A stretch of DNA of 64,000 bases, from the NCBI RefSeq assembly GCF_030362815.1, contig NZ_JAUCGR010000002.1, positions 248,001 to 312,000 of the forward strand, read 5' to 3'. The notes below the pieces were generated by a model, which saw only the letters and a program-made list of their open reading frames with translations, made no database searches and was not told where the DNA came from. Shown here piece by piece: positions 7,896 through 15,794 of the stretch. Each line of letters starts with the position of its first letter. Position 1 is the stretch's first letter. The stretch comes from Cellulomonas edaphi. Its GTDB lineage: Bacteria; Actinomycetota; Actinomycetes; Actinomycetales; Cellulomonadaceae. The position numbers were made by a program, and so were the translations under genes.

Positions 7896-9260
7896 GTGGA
7901 TCCCGCGGAGCTGACTGACGCCTCGCGGTTGCGCAGCCGGGCGACGATCCTGCACGCGGACGCCGACTCCTTCTTCGCGGCGGTCGAGCAGCGCGACAAG
8001 CCGTCGCTGCGCGGCAAGCCGGTGCTCGTGGGCGGTCTCGGCCCGCGCGGCGTGGTCGCCACGGCGTCCTACGAGGCTCGGCGAGCCGGGGCCCGCTCGG
8101 CCATGCCGATGAGCCGCGCTCGGCGGCTCAGTCCGGGCGCGGCGGTCCTGTACCCGAGGTTCGAGGCGTACTCGGCGTACTCGCGGGTGATCATGGAGAC
8201 GCTCGGGACGCTCTCGGGGCTCGTGGAGCCGCTGAGCATCGACGAGGCGTTCGTCGACCTGGAGGCGGGTTCCTTCGGTGACGACCCCGGCGGCGCGGCT
8301 GCGGGCGCGCGGGCGCGCATCCGCGAGCTGACCGGGCTCGCGGTGTCCGTCGGCATCGGTCGCACGAAGCTCGTAGCCAAGCTCGCCTCGGATGCCGGCA
8401 AGCCCGACGGCCTGCTCGTCGTCGAACCGTCCGACGAGGACGCGTTCCTCCTGCCGCTCCCCGTGCGGGCGATCCCGGGCATCGGCCCCGCCACGGCCGG
8501 CGCGCTGGAGCGACTCGACGTCCGGACGGTCGCGGACCTGCGCCGGCAGGACCTCGACGTCCTGACGATGACCCTCGGCGTGTCCGCCGGGACCAACCTG
8601 TTCCGCCTCGCGCGCGGCATCGACCTGCGCGCCGTGGGACCGGGCGGCGAGCGGAAGTCCGTCGGTGCCGAACGCACGTTCGCCGAGGACATCTACGGCG
8701 CCGAGCGCATCGCGGCCGCCATCGACCAGGTCACCGACGAGGCGCTGCGACGCCTGGTCGCGCACGGCGGTGGGGCCCGGACGGTCGTCGCGAAGGTGCG
8801 GTTCGCCGACTTCACCACGTTGACGCGCTCCGTCACGCTCCCTCAGCCGTCAGCGGAGCGGGCAGAGCTGCGCGCGGCAGCCCACCTCGCGGCCCGCGCC
8901 GCGGGGATCAGCGACTCGGTGCGACTCCTGGGCGTCTCGTTCCACAACCTGTCTGCGCACGCGCAGCTGACCCTGGCCTGGGCCGACGAGGACGCCGCTC
9001 CCCCGCCCTCCGTCGACGAGCCGGACGCGACTCCGGAGCCCGCTCGCGGACCCCGACTGCTCACCGAGGCAACCGCGCGGGCGGGCGTGGACATCGAGCA
9101 CCCCACGCTCGGGCGCGGCTGGCTGGTCCACCTGCGCGGCAGCCACGCCACGGTGCGGTTCGAGACCGTGACCACTCCCCCGGCTCGTTCGCAGGTGATC
9201 GACCTCGACACCGATCCGCTCGTCCTCGTGCCACCGCTGCCCCCTACGCTCGGGAGATGA
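7896..9260 (+). CDS. dinB: DNA polymerase IV (Y-family)
   Basis: 454 residues. Y-family catalytic motifs are present: DADSFFAAVE (metal Asp22, steric-gate Phe region) and SIDEAFVDL (Asp116, Glu117). The helix-hairpin-helix GIGRTKLVAKLASDAGKPDG and the GIGPATAGAL motif follow, then the little-finger domain to about residue 350. The last 100 residues are a family-specific extension with no clear motif. The enzyme copies damaged DNA with low fidelity. GTG at 7896 (or 7894, other frame excluded) is the first start. The stop overlaps the next ATG as ATGA, so the cupin is translationally coupled. No SOS box of the TCGAAC-N4-GTTCGA type was seen upstream. Confidence 0.95.
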   Translation: MDPAELTDASRLRSRATILHADADSFFAAVEQRDKPSLRGKPVLVGGLGPRGVVATASYEARRAGARSAMPMSRARRLSPGAAVLYPRFEAYSAYSRVIMETLGTLSGLVEPLSIDEAFVDLEAGSFGDDPGGAAAGARARIRELTGLAVSVGIGRTKLVAKLASDAGKPDGLLVVEPSDEDAFLLPLPVRAIPGIGPATAGALERLDVRTVADLRRQDLDVLTMTLGVSAGTNLFRLARGIDLRAVGPGGERKSVGAERTFAEDIYGAERIAAAIDQVTDEALRRLVAHGGGARTVVAKVRFADFTTLTRSVTLPQPSAERAELRAAAHLAARAAGISDSVRLLGVSFHNLSAHAQLTLAWADEDAAPPPSVDEPDATPEPARGPRLLTEATARAGVDIEHPTLGRGWLVHLRGSHATVRFETVTTPPARSQVIDLDTDPLVLVPPLPPTLGR

Positions 9261-9625
9261 CCGCAGCCGCGCGCAACATCGGCACCGCCCTGGCCTCCCT
9301 GCCCGGGCACTGGCAGCCCCACCGGCTGGCCAGCGTGAACGACTACGACGTCAAGGTGGTCACGCTGCTCGGCGAGTTCGTCTGGCACAGCCACCCGGAC
9401 ACGGACGAGCTCTTCCTGGTCCTGTCGGGCTCGCTGACCATCCAGCTCCGGGACGGGGACGTCGTCCTGGGCCCGCAGGACTTGTTCGTGGTGCCCCGGG
9501 GCGTCGAGCACTGCCCCAGGGCCGACGAGGAGGTCGCGGCGCTGCTGTTCGAGCCGAAGGGGACCGTGAACACCGGTGACGTCGGCGGGGACCGCACAGC
9601 CGAGCTGCGCGAGCTTCCCGACTAG
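9257..9625 (+). CDS. Cupin-domain protein
   Basis: 122 residues forming a single cupin barrel. Motif 1 reads WHSHPDTDELFLVLSG, with two His and one Glu as metal ligands; motif 2 is GPQDLFVVPRGVEHCP with the fourth His. The fold binds a metal and often a small substrate; no reaction can be assigned. The ATG shares four bases with the dinB stop, an odd partner for a polymerase. Its TAG stop lies within a CTAG that is also the stop of the convergent downstream gene. Confidence 0.88.
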   Translation: MTAAARNIGTALASLPGHWQPHRLASVNDYDVKVVTLLGEFVWHSHPDTDELFLVLSGSLTIQLRDGDVVLGPQDLFVVPRGVEHCPRADEEVAALLFEPKGTVNTGDVGGDRTAELRELPD

Positions 9626-10080
9626 CCGGCGGCCCGCGCCACCAGTGCGCTGATCCGCTCCTCGTCGGCGGACGTCAACGTGGTGAGCGCGAATGCCGTC
9701 GGCCACATCGTCCCGTCGTCGAGCTGGGCGACGTCGTTGAACCCGAGCGTCGCGTACCGGGTCTTGAACTTGGCCGCGCTCTGGAAGAAGCAGAGCACCT
9801 TGCCGTCCTTGGCGTAGGCGGGCATGCCGTACCAGGTCTTGGGTTGGAGGGCGGGCGCCGCGGCCCTGACGAGCGCGTGGATGCGCTCGGCCAGCGCCCG
9901 GTCCTCGTCCCCGAGCTCGGCGATCTTGGCGAGCACCTCGCTCTCGCCGTCGGCCTTGCCGGCTCCCCGCCGGGCCGCCGCCTTGACCTCCTTCGCGCGC
10001 TCCTTCATCGCGGCACGCTCCTCGTCGGTGAAGGCGACCGAAGGCTCGCTCTTCGCGGCAGTGGGCTTGATGCTGGGCAT
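9622..10080 (-). CDS. DUF1801-like (iron-chaperone-like) protein
   Basis: 152 residues. An N-terminal Lys/Glu-rich helix (residues 18-45, FTDEERAAMKERAKEVKAAA) precedes a DUF1801-like core with the family landmarks WYGMPAYAKDGKVLCFFQ and KTRYATLGF. This domain resembles the frataxin-like YdhG/YdeI fold; iron binding is suggested for some members but not shown here. The gene is convergent with the cupin gene, and both TAG stops lie in the palindrome CTAG at 9622-9625. The start ATG at 10080 faces the fusion gene across a 183-base divergent promoter region. Confidence 0.75.
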   Translation of the reverse strand: MPSIKPTAAKSEPSVAFTDEERAAMKERAKEVKAAARRGAGKADGESEVLAKIAELGDEDRALAERIHALVRAAAPALQPKTWYGMPAYAKDGKVLCFFQSAAKFKTRYATLGFNDVAQLDDGTMWPTAFALTTLTSADEERISALVARAAG

Positions 10081-10098
10081 GTCGGGCTCCCGTCCTGG

Positions 10099-10161
10099 TC
10101 GATGCTGCGAGCGTATCGATGCAGGTCAGACGTGGCTTCTCGATTCCTGCTCGATGCATCG
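10099..10161. promoter_or_regulatory. Three TCGATGC repeats in a divergent promoter region
   Basis: TCGATGC occurs at 10099-10105, 10116-10122 and 10151-10157, the last inside the perfect palindrome CGATGCATCG (10152-10161). Spacing is 17 and 35 bases. The region lies between two divergent genes, so a shared regulator site is possible. This rests on repetition only. Confidence 0.3.
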
Positions 10162-10263
10162 CTCTGAGCCAGGCATCGCGGGCGGTGCACGACCCCGTCT
10201 GGCAAGGAACGCCTGCCGCCACCAGGGTGTTGACGCAGGCAGGATCGATCGACGGAGGACCAG

Positions 10264-12501
10264 GTGCCCGACTACGGCCACGCACTGACGTTCGGCACCT
10301 TCGTGACGCCGCAGGCCGCCGACCCCCAGGCCGTCGTCGGCCTCGCCCGCGCGAGCGAGCGGCACGGGCTCGACCTGGTCACGTTCCAGGACCACCCCTA
10401 CCAGCCGGCGTTCTTGGACACCTGGACGCTGCTCTCCTGGGTCGCCGCGTCGACGACACGCATCCAGGTCGCGGGCAACGTCCTAAACGTGCCGCTCCGG
10501 CCGCCGGCCGTGCTCGCCAAGGCCGCCGCGAGCCTTGACCTGCTCTCGGGCGGGCGCGTCGCCCTGGGCCTGGGCTCGGGCGCGTTCTGGGACGCGATCG
10601 TCGCCATGGGCGCGCCACGCATGACGCCCGGCCAGGCCGTCACGGCACTCGACGAGGCGATCGACGTCATCCGCGGCCTCTGGGACACCGACACCCGGGG
10701 CGTGCTGCGCGCCGGAGGCCAGTTCCACGCGGTCGACGGGGCGAAGCGGGGGCCGTCGCCGGCGCACGACATCCCCATCTGGCTCGGCGCGTACAAGCCG
10801 CGCATGCTCGGCCTCGTCGGGCGCAAGGCCGACGGCTGGCTGCCGAGCCTGAGCTACCTGCAGCCGGGACAGCTCGCCGAGGGCAACGCGCGCATCGACG
10901 AAGCCGCGCGCGAGGCCGGCCGTGACCCGCGCGAGATCCGGCGCCTGCTCAACCTTGGCGGGATCACGGCGTCCAGCATCGACGCTTGGGTCGACGAGCT
11001 CCTGCCGTTGGCCCTCGAGGACGGCGTGTCGACCTTCATCCTCGCCGGGGACGACGAGCGGGCGATCGCACTGTTCGGCGAGGAGCTCGCGCCGGCGCTG
11101 CGCGAGGCGGTCGCCGTGGAGCGTCGTGCCGCCGGGACGGCGGCCGGCTCCGTCAGGTCCGCTGCAGCGCTGGCCAAGCGTGCGGCGGGCATCGACTACG
11201 AGGCGGTGCCCGCGTCCCTGGCGGACGTCGTCGTCGAACCCGGTGATCGCGGGTACGGCGCCGTGCGCTCCACCTACGTCTGGGCCGGCTCCCCCGGCCT
11301 GGTCGTCCAGGCCCGGGACGCGGCGGACGTCGCCGAGGCCGTGCGGTTCGCACGCACGCAGCACGTGCCGTTCGCGGTCCGGTCGGGCGGGCACGGCATC
11401 GCGGGCCGGGCGACGAACGACGGCGGCATCGTCATCGACCTGGGCGCGCTCGACGCGGTGGAGGTCCTCGACGCCGACCGCAGGCTGGTCCGCCTGGGAG
11501 CCGGTGCGCACTGGGGCGACGTCGCCGCGACGCTCTCCCCGCTGGGCATGGCGATCAGCTCGGGCGACTACGGCGACGTCGGTGTCGGCGGACTCGTGGT
11601 CGCGGGCGGCCAAGGGCTGCTCGGACGCTCCTACGGGCTCACGCTGGACCACGTGGTCGCGGCCGACGTGGTGCTCGCGGACGGATCGATCGTCCGGGCC
11701 GACGCCGAGCAGCACACCGACCTGCTCTGGGCGGTCCGCGGAGCGGGTGCTGCCGTCGGGATCGTGACCGCGGTCGAGATCGAGGCTGCACCCGTGGGCG
11801 ACGTCGTGCTCGCAACCGTCGTCTACGACGCGACCGACACCGCCGACCTGCTGGTCGGGTGGGCGGCCCAGGTCGAGGGCTCGCCGCTCGAGCTGACCAG
11901 CTTCCTCACGCTGGTCCCGGCCAGCCGCGACCAGCCGGCGATCGCTCATGCCATGACGGTCTGGGCGGGCGATGACACGGACGCCGCGATCGCGGCGCTC
12001 GAGCCGTTCCTGGCGATCGGGCCGGTCCTGCAGCAGCGCGCGAGCGTGCTGCCGTACTCCGGCGTCCTGCAGGCCCACCACTCCCGGCACGAGGGCGGCG
12101 CGCCCGCCACCGTGCGTGGTGGTCTCGTCGTCCACGTGACGCCCGCGGTCGCACGGGTGCTGGCGGACCTCGTCGCGGCCGGGGAGGCGCAGATGGTGCA
12201 GGTGCGTGCCGTGGGCGGCGCCGTGAACCGGACGCCCGCCGACGCCACGGCGTACGCCCACCGGACGCAGAACTTCTCCCTCTCGGCCATCACCGGCGAA
12301 CGCGCCCGCGCCGCGCTCGACCGCCGCTGGAGACTCCTGTCGGACGAGATCACGGGCGTCTACCGCAGCTTCGACCTCGGTGACGACCGGCTCGCGCGCG
12401 CCTACCCGCCGGCCACCCTGGATCGGCTCCGGGCCGTCGCCGCGGTGTACGACCCGGAAGGTGTCTTCGGGCACGACCTGCCCCTGGACGTGCCACGATG
12501 A
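10264..12501 (+). CDS. Fusion of LLM-class flavin monooxygenase and BBE-type FAD oxidoreductase
   Basis: 745 residues in two enzyme halves. Residues 1-285 are a luciferase-like (bacterial LLM) flavin or F420-dependent oxidoreductase: FGTFVTPQAADPQAVVGLAR, the SGGRVALGLGSGAFWDAI loop and PIWLGAYKPRMLGLVGRKADGWLP. After a linker rich in Ala, residues 325-745 form an FAD-binding PCMH/berberine-bridge oxidase. It has RSGGHGIAG, whose His377 is the usual covalent FAD attachment point, a second flavin loop GVGGLVVAGGQGLLGRSYGL, and the BBE C-terminus VYDPEGVFGHDLPL. GTG at 10264 has GGAGG at 10254-10258. The UPF0303 gene follows after 4 bases. Substrate unknown; a two-step oxidation on one polypeptide is inference. 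Confidence 0.9.
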   Translation: MPDYGHALTFGTFVTPQAADPQAVVGLARASERHGLDLVTFQDHPYQPAFLDTWTLLSWVAASTTRIQVAGNVLNVPLRPPAVLAKAAASLDLLSGGRVALGLGSGAFWDAIVAMGAPRMTPGQAVTALDEAIDVIRGLWDTDTRGVLRAGGQFHAVDGAKRGPSPAHDIPIWLGAYKPRMLGLVGRKADGWLPSLSYLQPGQLAEGNARIDEAAREAGRDPREIRRLLNLGGITASSIDAWVDELLPLALEDGVSTFILAGDDERAIALFGEELAPALREAVAVERRAAGTAAGSVRSAAALAKRAAGIDYEAVPASLADVVVEPGDRGYGAVRSTYVWAGSPGLVVQARDAADVAEAVRFARTQHVPFAVRSGGHGIAGRATNDGGIVIDLGALDAVEVLDADRRLVRLGAGAHWGDVAATLSPLGMAISSGDYGDVGVGGLVVAGGQGLLGRSYGLTLDHVVAADVVLADGSIVRADAEQHTDLLWAVRGAGAAVGIVTAVEIEAAPVGDVVLATVVYDATDTADLLVGWAAQVEGSPLELTSFLTLVPASRDQPAIAHAMTVWAGDDTDAAIAALEPFLAIGPVLQQRASVLPYSGVLQAHHSRHEGGAPATVRGGLVVHVTPAVARVLADLVAAGEAQMVQVRAVGGAVNRTPADATAYAHRTQNFSLSAITGERARAALDRRWRLLSDEITGVYRSFDLGDDRLARAYPPATLDRLRAVAAVYDPEGVFGHDLPLDVPR

Positions 12502-12505
12502 CCGG

Positions 12506-12979
12506 ATGAGCACCGACGACGTCACCCAGGCCATCGCCCGCATCGAGGCGGAGGAGCGCGAGCTCGAGTTCACGACGTTCACCAACGACGACGCCTGGCA
12601 GCTGGGTTGCGTGCTGGTCGAGCTCGCGATCGCCCGAGATCTGCCGATCACCGTCGACATCCGGCGCGGGACGCAGCAGCTGTTCCACGCGGCGCGGCCC
12701 GGCACCGTCGCCGACAACGACTCCTGGATCGAGCGGAAGGTGCGCGTCGTCGAGCGGTTCGCGGCCCCGTCCTACCTGGTGGGTCTGCGCTCGAAGGCCC
12801 GCGGGACCACGTTCAACGAGCAGCACGGGCTGCCGCTGCAGCAGTTCGCGGCGCACGGTGGGTCGTTCCCCGTGCGGGTCCGCGGCGTGGGAGTCGTCGG
12901 TGCGGTGACGGTGTCCGGCCTGCCGCAGGCCGACGACCACGCGCTCGTCGTCGAGGCCCTGCGCTCGTTCCTCGGCTGA
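12506..12979 (+). CDS. UPF0303 / HbpS-like heme-degrading-domain protein
   Basis: 157 residues matching the UPF0303 (YBR137W/GlcG-HbpS-like) family along its length. Landmarks are FTNDDAWQLGCVLVELA, PITVDIRRGTQQLFH, the WIERKVRVVERF helix and the C-terminal AHGGSFPVRVRGVGVVGAVTVSGLPQADDHALVVEAL. Some relatives bind or degrade heme or act in folding; others are uncharacterised. ATG at 12506 follows the fusion-enzyme stop by 4 bases, so the two are almost certainly co-transcribed, which hints at a redox-related task. A hairpin (12970-12987) overlaps the stop codon. Confidence 0.88.
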   Translation: MSTDDVTQAIARIEAEERELEFTTFTNDDAWQLGCVLVELAIARDLPITVDIRRGTQQLFHAARPGTVADNDSWIERKVRVVERFAAPSYLVGLRSKARGTTFNEQHGLPLQQFAAHGGSFPVRVRGVGVVGAVTVSGLPQADDHALVVEALRSFLG

Positions 12980-12987
12980 CGCCGAGG
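12970..12987 (+). terminator. Short hairpin at the end of the UPF0303 gene
   Basis: CCTCGGC (12970-12976) pairs with GCCGAGG (12981-12987) around TGAC, so the stop codon lies in the loop. No T-tract follows. It is a plausible weak terminator for the fusion/UPF0303 unit. Confidence 0.4.
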
Positions 12988-13075
12988 CGTCCACAGCACC
13001 GCGGGCACGCCCGGTCCTCCCCCGGTGGGGACCGCCGGCGGTCCGGGGGCCGCACGCGACGGGCACGCTGCATGC

Positions 13076-13570
13076 ATGACGAGCGCACATGCTGAGGCGG
13101 ACGCCCAGGCCGGCGGCGAATCGTGGCGAGGACCGTGGGAGGACAGCGGGCCCGACGACGACCTGGCGGTGTCCCCGGGTGGCCCACTACGCGGGCCTGA
13201 CGACGTCCTCGACTTCCTGCTCCGTCTGATCGGCCCCGAGCGCGCCGGGCGCATGGCGCTGTGGTGCGCGCTCGTGGACGACGACGACCGGACGCTGCCG
13301 ATCGTCCTTCCCGTCAGCGACATCCCGGTGCGGCCCGACACCGAGATGCTGGCGATCCTGGTCGCCCAGCTCGGCGAGCTGCTGCGCGAGCACGTCCACG
13401 CGGACGACGGAGGGCTGGTCTTCGGGCTGGTCCGCCGGACGGGGGGCGACCGCGGCGAGGTGGAGCTGAGCTGGTCGGCCGCGCTGCGGCACGCCGCCGA
13501 CCGTGCCGGCGTGCGCCTGCGTGCGGTCGCGGTCATCGGTCGCGATCGGGCCAGGGTCCTGCAGTGGTGA
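13076..13570 (+). CDS. Hypothetical protein, actinobacterial
   Basis: 164 residues, no family recognised with confidence. An acidic, low-complexity N-terminus (about 40 residues) leads to a mixed alpha/beta core: DVLDFLLRLIGPERAGRMALWCALVDDDDRTLPIVLPV, then LAILVAQLGELLREH and VFGLVRRTGGDRGEVELSW. The length, the 'law-of-one-domain' layout and the repeated L/V strands look like a conserved small regulatory or structural protein. ATG at 13076 is the most downstream sensible start; the frame is open to 13025. It converges on the broken aldo/keto reductase gene, 7 bases away. Confidence 0.65.
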   Translation: MTSAHAEADAQAGGESWRGPWEDSGPDDDLAVSPGGPLRGPDDVLDFLLRLIGPERAGRMALWCALVDDDDRTLPIVLPVSDIPVRPDTEMLAILVAQLGELLREHVHADDGGLVFGLVRRTGGDRGEVELSWSAALRHAADRAGVRLRAVAVIGRDRARVLQW

Positions 13571-13577
13571 GCCCCGC

Positions 13578-14534
13578 TCAGGCCGGTGCGACCTCGTCGA
13601 GCTCGGCGAGCTGGTCCAGGTCGGGCTCCCACAGCGTGGCCGCGACGTTCGCGCGCACCTGGTCCGGCGTGCGTGCGCCGGCGATGACGGAGCCGACGGC
13701 CGGTTGCGCGGCCAGTGCCCCGAGTGCGAGCGTCGGCAGGTCCACGCCCCACGCGGTGGCCAGGTCGGCGAGGCGCTCGATGCGGTCGAAGTCGGCCGTC
13801 GCGAGCCGCTGCGGCAGCACCGTCAGGCGCGTCCCCTCCGGCGCCGGCGCGCCACGGCGGTACTTGCCGGTGAGCAGGCCCGACGCGAGCGGGACGTACG
13901 GCAGGATCCCCACGCCGGCGCTCTCCGCCGCGGGCACCAGCTCACGCTCGGCGTCGCGGTCGAGCAGGTTGTACCGGTTCTGGGCCGAGACGAACGGGGT
14001 GAGGCCGCCGGCGCGGGCGGTCCAGTCCGCGTCGGTGAGCTGCCACGCGGCGAAGTTCGACGAGCCGAGGTAACGGACCTTGCCCTCGGCCACCAGCTCG
14101 TGGAGCGCGGCCAGCGTCTCCTCGATGGGCGTCAGCGGGTCCGGCACGTGCAGCTGGTAGAGGTCGATGTGGTCGGTGCCCAGGCGACGCAAGGAGCCCT
14201 CGACGGCACGGCGCACGTAGCGGCGCGAGCCGCGCGCACCCCAGTCCGGCCCGTTCAGCCCCTGCGTGTCCGCGCCGAACTTGGTGGCGACGAGCACGTC
14301 GTCGCGGCGCGCTCCGAGCGCCGCGCCCAGGAGCTCCTCGCTCTAGCCCGGGGTGGAGCCGTACACGTCCGCGGTGTCGAAGAACGTCACGCCCGAGTCG
14401 AGCGCGGCCGCGACGACGTCCGCGACGCCGTCGGGCGCCAGCGTGTGGCCGAACGTGTTGCACCCCAGACCGGCGGTCGATACCGTCAGGCCGCTGTCGC
14501 CGAGGCGCCGGAAGGTCATTGTGGGGAGCATCAC
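13578..14534 (-). pseudogene. Aldo/keto reductase interrupted by an in-frame TAG
   Basis: Two open pieces in the same frame together make a full aldo/keto reductase of about 318 residues. The first (14531 or 14534 down to 14343) has [19 protein letters not shown] and the catalytic-Asp/Tyr segment [14 protein letters not shown]. It ends at TAG (14343-14345). The frame then continues without shift as SEELLGAALGARRDDVLVATKFG, with HIDLYQLHVPD and YLGSSNFAAWQ, to the stop at 13578. Homologues have a sense codon at this place, so a single base change made the stop. Other options are a sequencing error or translation restart at GTG 14297, which would lack the catalytic Tyr. Flavin-free NADPH-dependent carbonyl reduction is the family activity. 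Confidence 0.85.
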
Positions 14535-14596
14535 CCTCGAACCTTAAGCCTGCGCCGGTCTCCCGACGTGCGTTCACGAAGCCTTCACGTCAGGCT

Positions 14597-14622
14597 GGAA
14601 CACTAGGACGGCGGTCACCGTT
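14597..14622 (+). promoter_or_regulatory. SigR/SigH-like promoter of rbpA
   Basis: GGAAC (14597-14601) and GTT (14620-14622) are separated by exactly 18 bases, matching the GGAAT/C-N18-GTT consensus of the thiol-stress sigma factors SigR (Streptomyces) and SigH/SigE (Mycobacterium). In Streptomyces rbpA is a SigR target. The element lies 59 bases upstream of the rbpA start codon. Similarity to the consensus is seen directly; use of this promoter is inference. Confidence 0.5.
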
Positions 14623-14680
14623 GACATCGGTGGCAGTAACTCACTCTCGACGGCCGAGATCCGGCACGGAGGTCCCCAAG

Positions 14681-15025
14681 ATGGCAAACAGGTCCCTGCG
14701 CGGCATGCGCATCGGGTCCCAGAGCATGGAGTCGGAGGATGGCGTCGACTTCGCCCCCCGTCTCCAGGCCCACTACGACTGCCCCAACGGGCACACGATC
14801 ATCCTGCCGTTCTCGGTCGAGGCCGACGTCCCGGTGGTGTGGGAGTGCCGTTGCGGCGCCGAGGCGCTGCTCCGCGACGCCTCGCGCCCCGAGGCGAAGG
14901 CCGGCAAGCCGCCGCGCACGCACTGGGACATGCTGCTCGAGCGCCGCACGATCGGCGAGCTCCAGGAGCTTCTCGACGAGCGGCTCGACCTGCTCCGCTC
15001 GGGCAAGCTGCGCCGCAGCGCCTGA
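14681..15025 (+). CDS. rbpA: RNA polymerase-binding protein RbpA
   Basis: 114 residues, the normal length. RbpA binds the primary sigma factor and RNA polymerase and helps open promoters. Visible features are the basic N-terminal tail MANRSLRGMRIGSQSME, the core zinc site (YDCPNGH plus WECRCGAEA), a linker KPPRTHWDMLLERRT and the C-terminal sigma-interaction helix LQELLDERLDLLRSGKLR. ATG at 14681 has GGAGG at 14668-14672; the upstream open frame is not supported. A SigR-like promoter precedes it and a strong hairpin terminator follows at 15057-15086. Confidence 0.96.
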   Translation: MANRSLRGMRIGSQSMESEDGVDFAPRLQAHYDCPNGHTIILPFSVEADVPVVWECRCGAEALLRDASRPEAKAGKPPRTHWDMLLERRTIGELQELLDERLDLLRSGKLRRSA

Positions 15026-15032
15026 CCGGGCC

Positions 15033-15794
15033 CTAGGCCCGACGTAGAACCCCACGGAACGCTCCCGCCAGCTGGCGGGAGCGTTCTGCTATTCCCCACC
15101 GGGTGACGGACACCAGGGCCTCGACGACGATGGCCCGGCTCATCTTGGAGGCGCCCGCGGCGCGCTCGACGAACGTGATCGGCACCTCCACCACGCGCGC
15201 ACCGGCGCGGACAGCGCGCCACGACATGTCGACCTGGAAGCAGTAGCCCTGCGACTGCACCTCGCCCAGCGGTAGCGCGCGCAGCAGGTCGGCGCGGTAG
15301 GCCCGGAACCCTCCGGTCGCGTCATGCAGCGGGATGCCGAGCATGAGCCGCGTGTAGGTGTTGGCGCCTCGGGAGAGGATCTCGCGGTTCTTCGGCCAGT
15401 TCACCACGGATCCACCCGGCACCCAGCGGGAGCCGAGCACCAGGTCGGCGCCGTCGAGCGCTGCCAGGAGCAGCGGGAGGTCCTCGGCGCGGTGCGAGCC
15501 GTCCGCGTCCATCTCGCAGACGACGTCGTAGCCACGCTCGAGCGCCCACCGGAACCCGGCGACGTAGGCGGTGCCGAGGCCGAGCTTGCCGGTGCGGTGC
15601 AGGACGTGGACCGCACGCGGCCCGGTCTGCTCGGCCGCGATCCGCTCGACGAGGGCGCCCGTCCCGTCCGGAGACCCGTCGTCGACGACGAGCACGTCCG
15701 CCTCCGGTGCGTGCTGCGCGAGTCGCTCCAACGCGCCCGGGATCGACTCGAGCTCGTTGTACGTCGGGACGACGACCAGCGTGCGCCCGCTCAT
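15033..15794 (-). CDS. ppm1: Polyprenol monophosphomannose synthase (GT2)
   Basis: 253 residues of a family 2 glycosyltransferase. LVVVPTYNELESIPGAL opens the fold; VLVVDDGSPDGT holds nucleotide-binding Asp residues; EMDADGSHRAEDLPLLL is the metal-binding DxD-type motif; and GSRWVPGGSVVNWPKNRE is diagnostic for Dpm1/Ppm1. It moves mannose from GDP-mannose to polyprenyl phosphate for mannosylated lipids and glycoproteins. ATG at 15794 overlaps the lnt stop (ATGA). In Mycobacterium tuberculosis the same two activities are fused in one protein; here they are separate but coupled. The last codons also contain the rbpA terminator. Confidence 0.94.
   Translation of the reverse strand: MSGRTLVVVPTYNELESIPGALERLAQHAPEADVLVVDDGSPDGTGALVERIAAEQTGPRAVHVLHRTGKLGLGTAYVAGFRWALERGYDVVCEMDADGSHRAEDLPLLLAALDGADLVLGSRWVPGGSVVNWPKNREILSRGANTYTRLMLGIPLHDATGGFRAYRADLLRALPLGEVQSQGYCFQVDMSWRAVRAGARVVEVPITFVERAAGASKMSRAIVVEALVSVTRWGIAERSRQLAGAFRGVLRRA
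15057..15086. terminator. rbpA hairpin terminator inside the 3' end of ppm1
   Basis: A perfect palindrome with 15-base arms: GAACGCTCCCGCCAG (15057-15071) and CTGGCGGGAGCGTTC (15072-15086), followed by TGCTATT. It begins 32 bases after the rbpA stop. It lies within ppm1 codons on the other strand, so the same bases also encode that protein's C-terminal region. Confidence 0.85.

Noticed and set aside
14537..14560. A possible SOS box (TCGAAC) upstream of rbpA and the aldo/keto reductase.
   Set aside because: Only one half-site is present; the second half GTTCGA is missing.
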